Below are positions 22,472 to 33,670 of a stretch of DNA of 64,000 bases, in pieces. Below the pieces are notes generated by a model. That model was not told the DNA's origin and did not search any database. It was given only the letters and a program-made list of their open reading frames with translations. Source of the DNA: Amaurobius ferox. Its lineage: Eukaryota > Arthropoda > Arachnida > Araneae > Amaurobiidae. How positions within the stretch are numbered: position 1 is the stretch's first letter; each line of letters starts with the position of its first letter. Position numbers and translations under genes: made by a program. The stretch is from the NCBI GenBank assembly GCA_951213105.1, contig OX578147.1, positions 122,832,442 to 122,896,441 of the forward strand, written 5' to 3'.

Positions 22472-25279
22472 TACTTTGATTTTTTTTATGAGTATTTGCA
22501 AAGTTATGACACTTAGCAAGGTGTCTTACTACTATTGCCCATATCTGCTATTCTGTGATGAGCACGGTTCATAACAAGCACGAACCCCATAAATGAAGTG
22601 TGATATATTGGATATTAACTTCTCTGTGCAAAGCAATATAAGGAAATTCTGTATAATATTTCCTCCATGATAAAATTCAGTTACTTTGGCAATGTTCAGT
22701 AAATAAAATACAGAAATATTCATTCTTTTCCTACAGTCCCATCCATCATAATATTTGCACCTTAATGTTCCCATTTTTAAATCGAGCGCACTTGCGAACT
22801 CCGCCATCCCACCGGGCAATTTTTCAGAATGGTGAAATAAATGTTAAATGGATGGCTTGCGTCCCGGGTCGCGTCAGTGTTCGATTGTAAGTGTTTCTAA
22901 ATTGCTTAATACCTCCAGGATGGTGAGAAGAGGTATAAACCGATTTGATAAATTTGCTAGTCAGGTCGATAGAATCGGGTTTATTTATTTTTTTTCTTTT
23001 TCAGAAATTTAAAATAAATGTACTTTCCATCTTCACTTATGTTAAAATGCGCAGCACAATATTCCCGTGATAAAGAACAACCATTTTAAGACAGATAAAT
23101 GTTCCATTTTAAAAATATTTTAATAAACTATCTAAAGCTGTGTGATCTATTTGGTTATTTACATGCGATTGCACAGCAATGTAGAACAACTAAAAATATG
23201 AAATACACTTTAGATGCGGTATTTTAAAATATGAAAACATTTAACACAATTATACAGCATATTTTGTATAAAAGAATATAAATAAATAAATATCTTAATT
23301 TTCAAAGAAGCATATCAAAAAAGATTTTGCATATTGGTACTTATAGTCGTCAAATGTCACAGCAGACTTAAGATATGCAAGATTTTTATATCTATGTAAC
23401 GGAAGATTGCATTTAAAAAAAATACTTAGTATTTTAATTGAGATTATTTCACTCGTTTTTTATTTATCATATAACATCGTTTTAAGTAAATATTTCAAAA
23501 AATTTTGCTTCATGATAGTTTTCTTTTACATATCAAAAGGCCGAAAAAAGTCAATTTTAAATTTAAATCTACGAACATTACGAAAATGCGACTTTTCTCT
23601 GCAGGCAATATCAAAGTAGATTTTAGAGGAGGTGTTAAACTTTCCATACAAGTGACATGAAATATTTTCACTCGGCTGCCAATAAGAAATTGAAAAATTA
23701 TGAACAGTGTTGCCAACACCTGGAGAAACCTTTTATCTAGAATCAGCAAGCATGGATAGATTATCCATCCAAGGACAGTTATTATAAGCAACGTTGCCAA
23801 CTTAGCCATTCCGGAATCCAAACCTTTTCCAAAATGGGTAAATTTAGCCACAAAATATCTAATTTGGTATTACTGATTTGGAATGATTCTTAAATTCAGT
23901 CGCCAAAGGTCCATCTAAAGAACTGCGCTCTATTATACCATATTTGGTTTGAAATTGTGACGCATGCCGATAAATTTTAAGTAAGGCATTCCGTTAGGAC
24001 GCATTATTACATGATCCTATTTGTAGAACGTTCTTTCTGACCAAAAAATGTGTTGCTTGTATTTTTAGGTTTATTTATTGAAAGAAATTAATAATATAAT
24101 TATAAAAGTCAGCTGAAACATTCACATTATAAGCAATGTTACATTATAAGCAATTATAAGCAAGTAAAATGTATATTAGCCAGGACGGTCTTTGCTTTCA
24201 GTTTTACTTTAAGCCCAAAACAAATTTCCATCTCTTCCAACATTTATAACCATATGTGTATTATACAGCTGAGACTAACTGACTGAGGAATGGCAGACCA
24301 AACTGTTGAAAGTAATAACTTAAAGCTTTGCATACATGTGGTACTTGACCTATCAGTACTGAGAAAAATCTAAAATCTTGGAATTTTATTCAAAACTTCT
24401 ATAAATCTCAGTATTTGTTGTCATAAAAGCTTTATATTGTTTTATACAAATATTTGTTGACATAAAAGTTTTAAACTATACCTCGAAATCTGTTAGACAC
24501 TCAAAATTCGTTTCTCTACTGCGAACTATCATGTGCTACTATGAACAATCATTTCTACTATCATGTGCATTAAAACATATACTACATTTTCTTAATTAAC
24601 ACTATTGATATACAATCAATCGTTGTTGAAATATTTCAATTTATAGATAGAGCAGACGATATTTTATCAATGAATTAATTTATTTATAGTTTTTGATTTC
24701 ATTGTGGTTACTGGGCTAAGTGGTTACTAGTCTAACCTAGTTACGTTTCTAATACCCAAATCTTTTGTTGCCATTCTACAAATCAAACTATTGAAAAGTA
24801 ACACTATAATTAATTGATTTACAGCTTAAAATGTCTAAAACCATTGAAGATAAAGTAGCATATAATGATCGGAAATGAACTATATTTTTACATACTACAA
24901 TTTCCATGTTAACAGAAAAATGTACGCAGATTTTATGCTTAAATTTTAAACAGATTTTGATATTCAGATCCTTTCTTATGTGTGTGATTGTTGCATTTAG
25001 TGACCACTAATCGTCCGAAAAGCGTGGGTTGAAAATATATAGTTTTCAGATAGGGTATATTTTCTACCATTTTAGTCTTCATTTTGGCATGTATTGAACA
25101 AAATTCCATTTTTTTTTTTAATTTGTTTACAAACGTGGCAAGGATGTTTACTTTGGTCTGCCTGTACAAATAATTTTGTATTGCAAGAATAGAAATTATT
25201 TTATTATTTTGAAGGAAACAATTTGGTACACAATTAACCGTTCTTAAGATGTTTTATTAATTGCAGCAGACGATTTTTT
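22472..25279. other. AT-rich non-coding stretch
   Basis: A phrase at about 22880-22950 (AAGTGTTTCTAAATTGCTTA) is shared with the monomer family at 36-43 kb. A phrase at 23790-23860 (GTTGCCAACTTAGCCATT...AAATTTAGCCACAAAAT) is echoed at about 36873-36945. A phrase at 24640-24790 is shared with 18965-19110. A 113-codon minus-strand frame (23510-23851) is hydrophobic in parts but overlaps these shared phrases. No gene is accepted. Confidence 0.5.
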
Positions 25280-25284
25280 AATTG

Positions 25285-25320
25285 AAGAACCGAGACCGTC
25301 CGGCTCACCCGAATGTTAAA
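25285..25320 (-). repeat. SINE 3' tail fragment
   Basis: GAGACCGTCCGGCTCACCCG followed by AATGTTAAAGCA resembles the SINE 3' part at 61158-61195 (CCAGATTGTCCGACCCACAC, then a GAAAATGTAAGGCA line). It is short and without a head. Confidence 0.4.
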
Positions 25321-25847
25321 GCAGTTGAATGAACGGCTGGAAGATTTCCTTTAATAGAATGTTTTGAAGAAGAATATTATTTAGACCCACCTACTGAAAT
25401 CTGTACATATTTTAAATCATGAGCAACATATAGTACTTCTCTTAGTCAATTCGTAAAATATATACTTATTTTCATCAAAAATTAATTCATAAAGATTTTG
25501 ATATTTATTTTACTCAGTGTAATCCCATAGGCATTTTACTTTTTGTACAATACATATACGATCCATAGTGTATTACGGAAACCACGTAAATATTTAATAG
25601 GATGCTCGTATTATATGCATTTTAAAAATATTTTGTACAAAATTATAACACAAATAATTATCTCAATTATTATCATGTGAAATGTAAAACTCGCTATATA
25701 TTGAATCAAGTATATTTAAATAATTATCTTCTATTCATATTAAAATAATTCTAATAGTATTTATGTTACAAAGAGACGGTGAATATGATTGAATTTAAAT
25801 TTGAACAGTGTTGAATTATCGCCATCTTAGTTGTTGTTGTTGAGACC

Positions 25848-25882
25848 CAGACCGTCCGACCTACCAGAAAGGTGTAAGGTAA
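25848..25882 (-). repeat. SINE 3' tail fragment
   Basis: GACCCAGACCGTCCGACCTA followed by GAAAGGTGTAAGGTAACC matches the SINE 3' part at 61158-61195 well. It lies just after a short GTT microsatellite (25832-25845), as SINE tails often do. Confidence 0.5.
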
Positions 25883-27229
25883 CCGTTATCGCCATCTTAG
25901 TGTAATTTTTCAAAAATCACCAAATTCGTTGCCAATTTTATAAAATTTATTACCAAGCGTAACAGACAGATACTATCATTTTATGAGTAATTTTATAGCA
26001 ATTGTTTTTATCAGTAAATATCTATTGCATTCATATAAATATATTTTTTGAAGTCACTTTATAATAAACATTTCGCGCTAAATTAAAAGAATAAATTATT
26101 TATTTATGCAAATGTCCAATTGAAATCATTTTCATCCGATAAAGGAATAGACTACATATTATGAGTATCTCACAAATGGGTGTACACAATCAAGAAAACG
26201 ATTAAGTCTCAATTAAATAACAATCAAGTACAATTAATGTCTTAAAGGGAGCAAAATGTTAAACGTTTTAAAAACACTGCTCTGCTACATTGTTATTTGT
26301 TCTATCATACTTAACAGTAGACAAATTTCAAAATATTTGAGCATATTGTACAAACAACTCATTTTAAATAACAATTAAATGTAAGTGATATTATTTGAAT
26401 GTTTAGAAAGTAAAAGTGAAACATTCTATTACTTTATATCCCCATCTAGAATTATTTCAATTGAATTATCTTTAATAGAATTACACAGTAGTGTGATAAT
26501 ATAGTTGAAGTCATTTCTTCAAATCTTTTCCTTTTTCCGCTATTTCTCTTTCCATTTCACTTGCATTAAAGATCTACTTTTGATAATATTAACCTCGCAA
26601 TTAACCATCTGCTTTTGGTTTGGACTGCTGCCATCTAAATCTATTCACAATACTGATTATTTTTTATCTATTACCCACAGTTATATATTTTTTTTCCCAT
26701 TTCATTCACTGAAATTTGATAAAGACATTGAAATTAACGAAAATGCAGCGCTCCTAACGGAGAATTTAAAAAGTTAATATAATGAACTCTGTAAAAAAGC
26801 GAGAGAGACAAAAAAAGTCAATTACAAAGTTTTTTAGCATTGTCTAAATAGTGGAAATATACACTAGGAAAGAACGAAAGACGTATTTAAATTCTGTTTA
26901 TTTTTATTTCTTTCCCACATCAGATTTTCAAGGCTCGTGCACTTTTAGAGGAACACATTCATTTATAAATAAATAAAAACAACTTTGAAATATTAGCATA
27001 TTTAAATGTTAAATTTTATACACATTTCAAATTAAAATGAGAAGCCTAAATATGAGAAATTAAAGAAAAAAAAACTAAATTGTTATATCACATTTTTAGC
27101 AAGTTCACTATCTAGCTCTGCTCTAAAATGCATGTTACAAAATATAAACACTAAGATGATATAAAATTGACAAAATATTAGTACGAAGATTTTGTTTGAT
27201 TGCTGTTTTAGAGTAATGTACATACATTA
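25883..27229. other. AT-rich non-coding stretch
   Basis: Nothing recognisable. The phrase AAGTCAATTACAAAGTT at 26815 recurs at 40249 inside a MITE-like element, so a relic of that family may be present near 26790-26850. Confidence 0.5.
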
Positions 27230-27999
27230 TTTTGTATCAAATAATTTTAATATACTGCATACTTATATCAAATAAGTATAATACACTTCAAATACTTATT
27301 GTAGTACACAAAACAATACTTATTGTAATAACCAAGATAATACTTATTGTAATACACAAGACAATACTTATAATACACATTATCGTATTTTTCTTTCGCA
27401 AAAACTCCAACGTTTATATAAATGGAGGTGCAAACGGCTTTTACTTTAACAAATAAATCTTACTTTAGTCTAAAATTTTAAATCGCCCGTGTATTTTATT
27501 TACTCTTAATTCAATGCACTCAATTATCGAAGATATAGATTTACTTTAAAATTCACGATTCCAATTTTCTTCCCTTGGAATTAAAAAAGGATTTACTTCT
27601 GCCCTGAACAATTGAAAACTCTTCCAATAATTTGACAGAACTTCGTTTTAAATGATTCTGCTTTCCCAGAGTTGCAATATTTTGCCGCCCCTCGAGAAAA
27701 TTAGCATTAATATTTCGGTTTGGAAGTAATCCCGGTTGTGGAATGGTTCCGTCGCTTCTAACTATTCCATAATCTCCGAATTAACAGTAAAAATGTGAAA
27801 TACTTTATCGAATTAAGCTTCGTATTTCGAAATTCAACGGGAGGGTAGCGAAGCGAGGATTATGGGATACTTTGGGAAATTTGAAAACTGCCGAAACGAT
27901 TGCTGAAGAGCTGTTTTAAATCAATTTTCTAGCATAGCCTTCAATCTGGCTATTATTATATTAAGTGTATCATCCCTATGCACATATATGCTCATATGC
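27230..27999 (+). repeat. Left member of a diverged direct repeat flanking the transposon cluster
   Basis: It matches 32750-33485 in the same orientation. Shared landmarks are AATCTTACTTTA, TTATTTACTCTTAATTCAATGC / TTATTTATTCTTAATCCCATGC, CAACAATTGAAAAC-type sequence, AAATTAGCATTAATATTTCG, ATTAACAGTAAAAATG, AGCGAGGATTATGGGA / AGCGAGGATTATGAGA, and a CTATTATTATA / GTTATTATAATC end near a GCACATATA phrase. It includes a 24-bp minisatellite at about 27289-27385 (ATACTTATTGTAATACACAA). There is no coding capacity. Confidence 0.75.
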
Positions 28000-28002
28000 A
28001 CA

Positions 28003-28057
<55 letters not shown>
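28003..28057. repeat. CT/AT microsatellite
   Basis: A pure CT run (28003-28018) passes into an AT run (28019-28057) that provides the TA target of the neighbouring mariner element. Confidence 0.95.
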
Positions 28058-28060
<3 letters not shown>

Positions 28061-29805
28061 GGTCTTTATAATTAAAGTTCCACTTTGAAATGGCCATAAA
28101 AGGAAAACTACTGTACAGAATGCAATCAAACTTAGTAATAGTTTACATGAGGTCATGAGATTTTATTTTCAGCAAAAAAAAAAAGTTCAAAACTCACCGC
28201 CAGCGGGGAATGGCGCTGTATGCAATATTGTTAAACGAAATAAGACATGAAGACATCGGTTTAACAAGCTTTTAATCGTTTCTAAAAAACAATTAAAAAT
28301 TATGTTACAAATCATGTTCAATGTGGCTTCCACCATTTTCTGAAATCAAGTTAAATCGCATTACTGGGTTCTCAACAGTAGCTCTTAGCATATCAGGAGG
28401 AATGTTACGGACATCTCGGTGTATCGAATTTTTCAATTCCGCCAAGTTGTTTATGTTATCACCATAAACAGTGGCTTTGAGGTAACCCCATAGCCAGAAG
28501 TCACAGGGGTTGAGGTCTGTTGACCGAGGTGGCCAAGAAATGCGGAAGTGTCGGCTTATAATCCGGTCATCCGTGAAATGCTGCTTAAGTAACTGTTTAA
28601 CACATGTACCAATGTGAGGTGGAGCCCCGTCCTGCATAAAAATCGTGTACCTAAAATGGCACGTTGCTGAAGTTCAGGTATCACGAAACGTCTTAACATC
28701 GACTCTAAGCGAGCAACAGTCACAGTGCTAGTCACGGGTCCAGCTGTAAATTGCTCTTCAAAGAAAAATGATCCAATTATGACACTAGCTGCCATACCAC
28801 ACCAAACAGTGACTTTAGGAGAATGCAATGGAACTGGGTGGATAACATGAGGGATTTCTGTGGCCCAAATCCTGCAGTTATGGGTATTAACATTCCCATT
28901 TAGGTGAGAATGGGTCTCATCCATCCACAAAATGTTCCATGGCCAATATTCGTCCACCTCCATCCGTGCAAGGAATTGCAAAGCGAAAGATTCTCTTACA
29001 GCAGGACCGTTAGGTTCAAGTTGTTGAACAAGTTTGATTTTGTACGGGTAGTACAGCGGTACTTTACGAACGATTTTGTACACCGTACTCAATGGTAAGT
29101 CCATTCGACGTGCAACAGCACTTACGCTGCATGTCCCGTGTGTGCTTTCCATTGTTGCTTCCTCTACTGCTAATGCAACGGCCTCCTCGTTTTCCACAGA
29201 GACAGGCTTCCTTTCCCGGCTAGGTGCAACAGATAACAGAAAAGTGGCTTCAGACTTTGCCATCATTTTCCTCAAACCCTGCGGTGTCATTGGTCCTCGG
29301 CGTATTCATCTAACGGTACGATACTTTTGCAAAGCACGCCATTCATTGCTATCGCATTCATAATAACACTTAATGAGAAAAGCACGGTCTTGCATGGTTA
29401 CAGACATCGTCGACTCGTAGCAATGAGAGCGCTAACGAGCAGCCTCAATTTTATATCTGCAAAATCAAATGACGTGTAAAGCGCATTTGCATAGTTCTAA
29501 TTTTCATTCCTCCTGCTGTAAGTCATTTACAAGCCGATGCGATTTTTCATAACCCCACAAACAGTTGCGTTTTAGAAAAGATTCAAAACATTTTAACTGA
29601 TGTCTTCATGTCTTATTTCGTTTAACAATATTGCAAACAGCGCCATTCTGGCGGTGAGTTTTTTAACTTTTTTGTGTGGTGGTGGTGGGGGGGAGAATAA
29701 AATCCCATGACCTCATGTAAATTATTACCAAGTTTGAAAGCATTCTGTCCAGTAGTTTTCCTTTTATGGCCATTTCAAAGTGGAACTTTAATTATAAGGA
29801 TCCTG
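28058..29805 (-). mobile_element. Mariner-type transposon with very long terminal inverted repeats
   Basis: It is bounded by TA on both sides (28056-28057, 29806-29807). The terminal inverted repeats run about 205-210 bp each (28058-28265 and 29595-29805). They share CAGG at the tip, AATTAAAGTTCCACTTTGAA, ATGGCCATAAAAGGAAAACT, TACATGAGGTCATG, AAAACTCACCGCCAG-type sequence and AAATAAGACATGAAGACATC. Arm identity looks above 90 percent except at an A-rich / GT-rich patch. One transposase gene lies between them on the minus strand. It is the best-preserved mobile element in the window. Confidence 0.95.
28305..29407 (-). pseudogene. Mariner-type DDD transposase, two lesions
   Basis: This would cut and paste its own element by binding the terminal repeats and using a DDD metal-binding triad. 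The N-terminus (start codon 29405-29407) begins MSVTMQDRAFLIKCYYEC and belongs to the helix-turn-helix region seen in DUF4817-type proteins. A second helix-turn-helix (VSAVARRMDLPLSTVYKIVR) follows at about residues 95-115. The catalytic motifs are ILWMDETHSH (first Asp, about residue 163), FMQDGAPPH (second Asp) and STDLNPCDFWLWG (third Asp); 37 residues separate the last two. Two lesions break it: an in-frame TGA at 29306-29308 and a one-base frameshift near 28645. Reading with both lesions, length is about 365 residues, close to the family norm. It is recently inactivated. Confidence 0.9.
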
Positions 29806-29811
29806 TATATA

Positions 29812-31180
29812 CAGTCGTCAAAAGTGAAATTGCAGAACAATGGAAGTATATGGAAGTATGCACGTAGCCATATGCAAATCACCGTACCTGTAGAAGAGGG
29901 AGTCATATGCAAATGATTAAAAGAACAAACAGAGATATGTAAAAGAAACATGTTTATTCAGTGAAGAATGTGGTCCCCACGGGCAGCTATACAGGCCGCT
30001 AAACGGTGAGGCATACTATCAATAAGGCTATTAATAGTTGCTTGAGGTAATCCTTGCCATGAAGCATCCACTGCGGCATGCAGTTCGGTTACGGTATGTG
30101 CCGGTGGTCCCCAGTGCACCTGACGTCTGATGAGGGCCCACACTTGTTCAATGGGGGAGAGACCAGGCGAGGCTGCCGGCCCGGAAAGGACGTGAATTCC
30201 GTTTAGTCTGCCATACCGCATCGCCAATTCTCAACATTGTCTTGCTGGTAACGCGTGCCGCCACAGGCATTATAACTTGTGTGACTTACCAGTCCGCTGT
30301 CATTATCTGCAACGTGCACCAGAGCTTTCTGTTGATCGAACATGATGCCGCCCCAAACCATGATGCCCGATGTGGGGTCGGTATGACGCTCGGTGATATG
30401 AACTGCTAAGTAGCGTTTTCTGGGAAGCCATCACACCCGCCCATAGTTATCAGTCCTCCACAGGCAGGAGCGAAATTCATCCTTAAACAATACTCGATGC
30501 TATTCATTGGTCCAGTTGCGATGGCGACGACACCTCGCCAGACATGCATCCCTGTGTCGAGCGCTTAATGGCACCTCAGTGGCTGGCCTCCATGTGCGCA
30601 TCTATACTTCATGCAACCTGTGGCGTATTGTTTGGGTGCACACAGGTGCAACCGTTGATGGTGGCAGGCTGTTTCGGATGTCTCTTGCCGTTGCAAACGG
30701 GTCTCGACAAGCCGTTCGGCGAATCTGCCAGTCGGTACGCTCTTTCGTGCGCCTATTCGATCCACTCCCTCTTTGGCGTATTCTCTCATATTTTTGCATC
30801 TATCGTATCACACATCGCTGGATGGTACTCATGTCGTGCCCAATACGCGTGGCAATTGCACGCATCGACAAACCTACGTCATGCAGCTCCATGATACAGT
30901 CTCGTTCCCCAACCGTTAACTGCTGGTATACAGCTCGATGACGTCTTCGAGGCATCGCTTCTTTACTTTTTCGAAAGTTTAGTTGCTGCAGGTGGTCGCT
31001 GATTGCATTTACGCGACGAGCAGTCACTAGTCTTTATCACCCGCAAGTATAGGTGTCATGCAACCCGATACGTACGAAAACCTAATCATTTGCATATGGC
31101 CCTCCCTTCTACCGGAACTCTGATTTGCATATGGCTACGTTCATTCCTTAATGGTCTTGCAATTTCACTTTTGACAAGTG
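29812..31180 (-). mobile_element. Tc1-type transposon, decayed, inserted six bases from the mariner
   Basis: Terminal inverted repeats of about 100 bp occur at 29812-29921 and about 31078-31180. They share GTCAAAAGTGAAATTGCA, ACGTAGCCATATGCAAATCA and CATATGCAAATGATTA. A TA precedes the left end (29810-29811). The right tip is altered (AAGTG instead of GACTG) and lacks a clear TA. The distance to the mariner's right end is only the TATATA target sequence, so the two elements sit back to back. The single minus-strand gene is broken. Confidence 0.9.
29958..30955 (-). pseudogene. Tc1-type DDE transposase, multiply broken
   Basis: The N-terminus at 30955 reads MPRRRHRAVYQQLTVGERDC and leads into the first helix-turn-helix (GLSMRAIATRIGHDMSTIQR). 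A TAG at about 30800-30802 then replaces an expected residue of the WMQ-type linker, after which the same frame resumes. The second helix-turn-helix (ARDIRNSLP...TQTIRHRLHEV) ends near 30602, where the frame changes. The first catalytic Asp is in VLFKDEFRSCL near 30485, and VWGGIMFD follows. The second is in YQQDN near 30250, and the Glu is in GLSPIEQVW near 30160; between them the frame shifts again. The C-terminus matches the family (SLIDSMPHRLAACIAARG). The span of about 333 codons is normal for Tc1. It cannot make a working enzyme. Confidence 0.9.
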
Positions 31181-31182
31181 TC

Positions 31183-31340
31183 AAGCAATTTTGCTTAGTA
31201 AATGGAGAAAAGCAATTTTGCTTAGTAAATGAAGAAAAGCAATTTTGCTTAGTAAATGAAGAAAAGCAATTTTGCTTAGTAAATTAAGAAAAGCAATTTT
31301 GCTTAGTAAATGAAGAAAAGAAATTTTGCTTAGTAAATCG
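31183..31340 (+). repeat. 27-bp minisatellite, about six copies
   Basis: The unit is close to AAGCAATTTTGCTTAGTAAA plus TGAAGAA. Copies start every 27 bp from 31183, with few substitutions. The unit core AAGCAATTTTGCTT is itself nearly palindromic. The array begins directly at the right end of the Tc1 element. Because 27 is a multiple of three it creates a repetitive plus-strand open frame that is not a gene. Confidence 0.95.
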
Positions 31341-31580
31341 ATAAATGATTACTGTAATTCGTTATAATCGTGGTGGTAATTAATACTGCGTAGGCCTAGA
31401 GCTCTTGTATCTGGTATGTCTATACATAAATACACTTTATGGCAAAAAATAAATATACCCATAAGAAATTGAGCTACAGCCGAGAAGCTCAGCATGTATG
31501 AATCGTTTTAGAAAGTATACAAGTGATTAGAATTTGGAAGCAAAAAAAAATTTAAGATATGGTGGCAACAAGATGACATT
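31341..31580. other. Non-coding gap
   Basis: Nothing recognisable. It presumably holds the decayed outer end of the next Tc1 element, but I could not match its terminal repeats. Confidence 0.4.
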
Positions 31581-32482
31581 TTAGTAAATAGTAAATCCTC
31601 TACTGGTTGCTATACAAGCCAATTTTCGGTGCGGCATAGAATCAATTAAGTTGGTTATATCCCTCTGCGGAAGATTCTGCCTCAAATGTTACAACTAGTT
31701 AGCTAATTCAGTGTAATTTTGAGAAGTATGCAATTGCCACCCTAGCATGTCCCAGACGTGTTCTATTGGTGATAGGTATGGGGACCTGTGTGGCTATAGG
31801 AGAGTTTTAAATTCTCGAAGATATTATTTAGATAGTCGTGCAATGTGTGGTAGAGCATTATCTTGTTGGTAAATGGCACCTGTGCGGCTTGATAGTATGG
31901 GCAAGAACAACCGACTGCAGAATATCATCGACGTTGAAACGTGACGCCATATTGGCTTGCAATACAACTAGAGGAGATCGGTTATTCCACGAGATGGCTG
32001 TCCAGACTACCATACCGAATGTTATGGCCATGAACCCGTTCTACAACAAATGCGAGACCAGAAAGCTGTTCAGTCGTCCTTCACACACGTATACGGCGGT
32101 CATTGCTCGGCACCAAACCAGACGGAGACACTTTAAAGGACGTCGACACTTAATACCACCTTCTGTCAGTCGTCTTCGAATAGTATCCCTTGATACAGGA
32201 TGCATAGAGGTTAGCAAATGCCTTCGAATGGTGGACTGGCTCCTCTCCTGACTGCAAGATATTCTTAAAAAGTTGTCTATCTAAGGCGTCCTGAGCCTCT
32301 GCGACTATTACATGGGCTTTCTCGGATACATTGTTGCCAACACGGAGCAACTACTATATCGCTCCGACTCAGATAGCAACTGATACGTCTGTTAGACAAA
32401 ACCGCTTCCTTTAAGTCAATGATGCGTCCCCTCTCTAAATCCGACAATGTTCGTAAGGCGATCGAGTACGTCCCAAAGACAT
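31581..32482 (-). pseudogene. Tc1-type DDE transposase, heavily decayed
   Basis: This is a third transposase relic, of a different Tc1 family from its neighbour. The start region near 32482 (MSLGRTRSP in one frame) shifts into LRTLSDLERGRIIDLKEA, the first helix-turn-helix. The line then gives SRSDIVVAPCWQQC and SRRGSGRLR. The middle is barely readable. The second catalytic Asp is in IYQQDNALPHIARL (codon 31860-31862), and the Glu is in YLSPIEHVWDMLG (codon 31761-31763). Two in-frame stops fall between them. The C-terminus reads ITNLIDSMPHRKLACIATSR then GFTIY and the natural stop at 31581-31583. There are several frameshifts. It is older than the mariner next to it. Confidence 0.85.
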
Positions 32483-32749
32483 CCTTGTACACAATTTACA
32501 ATATCAAAGAAGAAAATCCAATGCCAAATGCTAGTGAGTGAGCACATCGGCCGTTTTAAATGCTACACGATGCACCGTTCTCATGCACGTTGCATGAGTC
32601 CTGGTCATTTGAACCGAGTCATTTGAGTTTGATCATTTGAATAACCTTTTAAACGACACTTACATGCGGAGTTTCACGGCATATATTTATGGCAGCAGAT
32701 TATATATGTATATTTATATACTGTGATTCCGTACGAATGACGGATATAT
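32483..32749. other. Non-coding gap after the Tc1 relic
   Basis: CATTTGAA or CATTTGAG phrases repeat around 32607-32645 and may be the remains of the Tc1 terminal repeat. Nothing else is seen. Confidence 0.4.
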
Positions 32750-33485
32750 AGCTATACTTATAATATATATAAAATACTTATAAAACACATCTAATATTTA
32801 ATACCACGTATAATTTATATTAAATACCTATAATACATATCAATCCTTATACACTACTACTAATATATAAAATGACGTACAGATAATACACAGGAAGGAA
32901 TTTTTTTTAGCAAAACTTTAATTCTCATTGAAACGAAAGGGCAAATGACTTTTTTCTCACAAATCTTACTTTACCCAAAACTTTTAAACCATTTGTATAT
33001 TTTATTTATTCTTAATCCCATGCATTCAACTATTGGACGTATAGATTTTTCCGATCTGGTTTTCTTCGTACTGAATTGCAAAATAATTTACTTCTGCTCT
33101 CAACAATTGAAAACCCTTCCATTAATTCGCCAGAACTTAATTTTAAATGCTTCAAGCCTCGTATTTACCAATAATTTGGCGCCCTTCGAGTAAATTAGCA
33201 TTAATATTTCGATTTGGGAGCATTCCCAGTTGTGGAGCGTTTTCGACGTTTCCATTTATTCCGTAATCTCTGAAATTAACAGTAAAAATGCAAAATGCTT
33301 TATCAAATAATTCCTCAAATTTCCACGGCAGAGTAACAAAGCGAGGATTATGAGACAATTTAGGAAATTTGAAAACTGTCGAAACAGATTGCCGAGGACC
33401 TAGCTGTTCTAAATCAATTTTTTGGCAAAGCCCCTGCGATTGGTTGTTATTATAATCGCTATACTATATATGCACATATACTATG
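32750..33485 (+). repeat. Right member of a diverged direct repeat flanking the transposon cluster
   Basis: It is collinear with 27230-27999 at roughly 75-80 percent identity by eye. The decayed minisatellite part (AATACTTATAA...ATACC phrases, 32755-32870) lies in the same relative place. The coding-free right half is the better preserved. Confidence 0.75.
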
Positions 33486-33670
33486 TGGATACATCGCTAT
33501 GTATACACTTGTATACATTTTTAAGTTTTATTGAATTTCATGTTTTTTTTTTTTTAATATTGATCCTTGTTTGCGGAGTACCACCTTGTTTCAAATGCCT
33601 GATTTGTAACCGATTAGAAACTATATTATAGAACTCTTAAATTGTAACTAATTGTACTGATTAAAGTGTA
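33486..33670. other. Non-coding gap
   Basis: A T-rich run at 33543-33557 and nothing else recognisable. Confidence 0.4.

Noticed and set aside
23510..23851. 113-codon minus-strand ORF with hydrophobic stretches, possible small membrane protein
   Set aside because: No conserved motif, no upstream context, and part of it overlaps a phrase repeated at 36.87 kb. AT-rich DNA readily gives Phe/Leu/Ile-rich frames.
30507..30941. 144- and 116-codon plus-strand ORFs
   Set aside because: They lie antisense to the N-terminal half of the Tc1 transposase pseudogene, whose motifs on the minus strand are clear.
31003..31287. ORF with a repeated KQFCLVNEE nonapeptide, possible repeat protein
   Set aside because: It is entirely produced by the 27-bp minisatellite plus the Tc1 terminal repeat.
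31183..31340. CRISPR-like direct repeats
   Set aside because: The 27-bp units are contiguous without spacers, and the setting is eukaryotic.
27230..33485. LTR retrotransposon with direct repeats as LTRs
   Set aside because: No TG...CA ends, primer-binding site, polypurine tract, gag or pol, and the interior is unrelated DNA transposons. An old duplication fits better.
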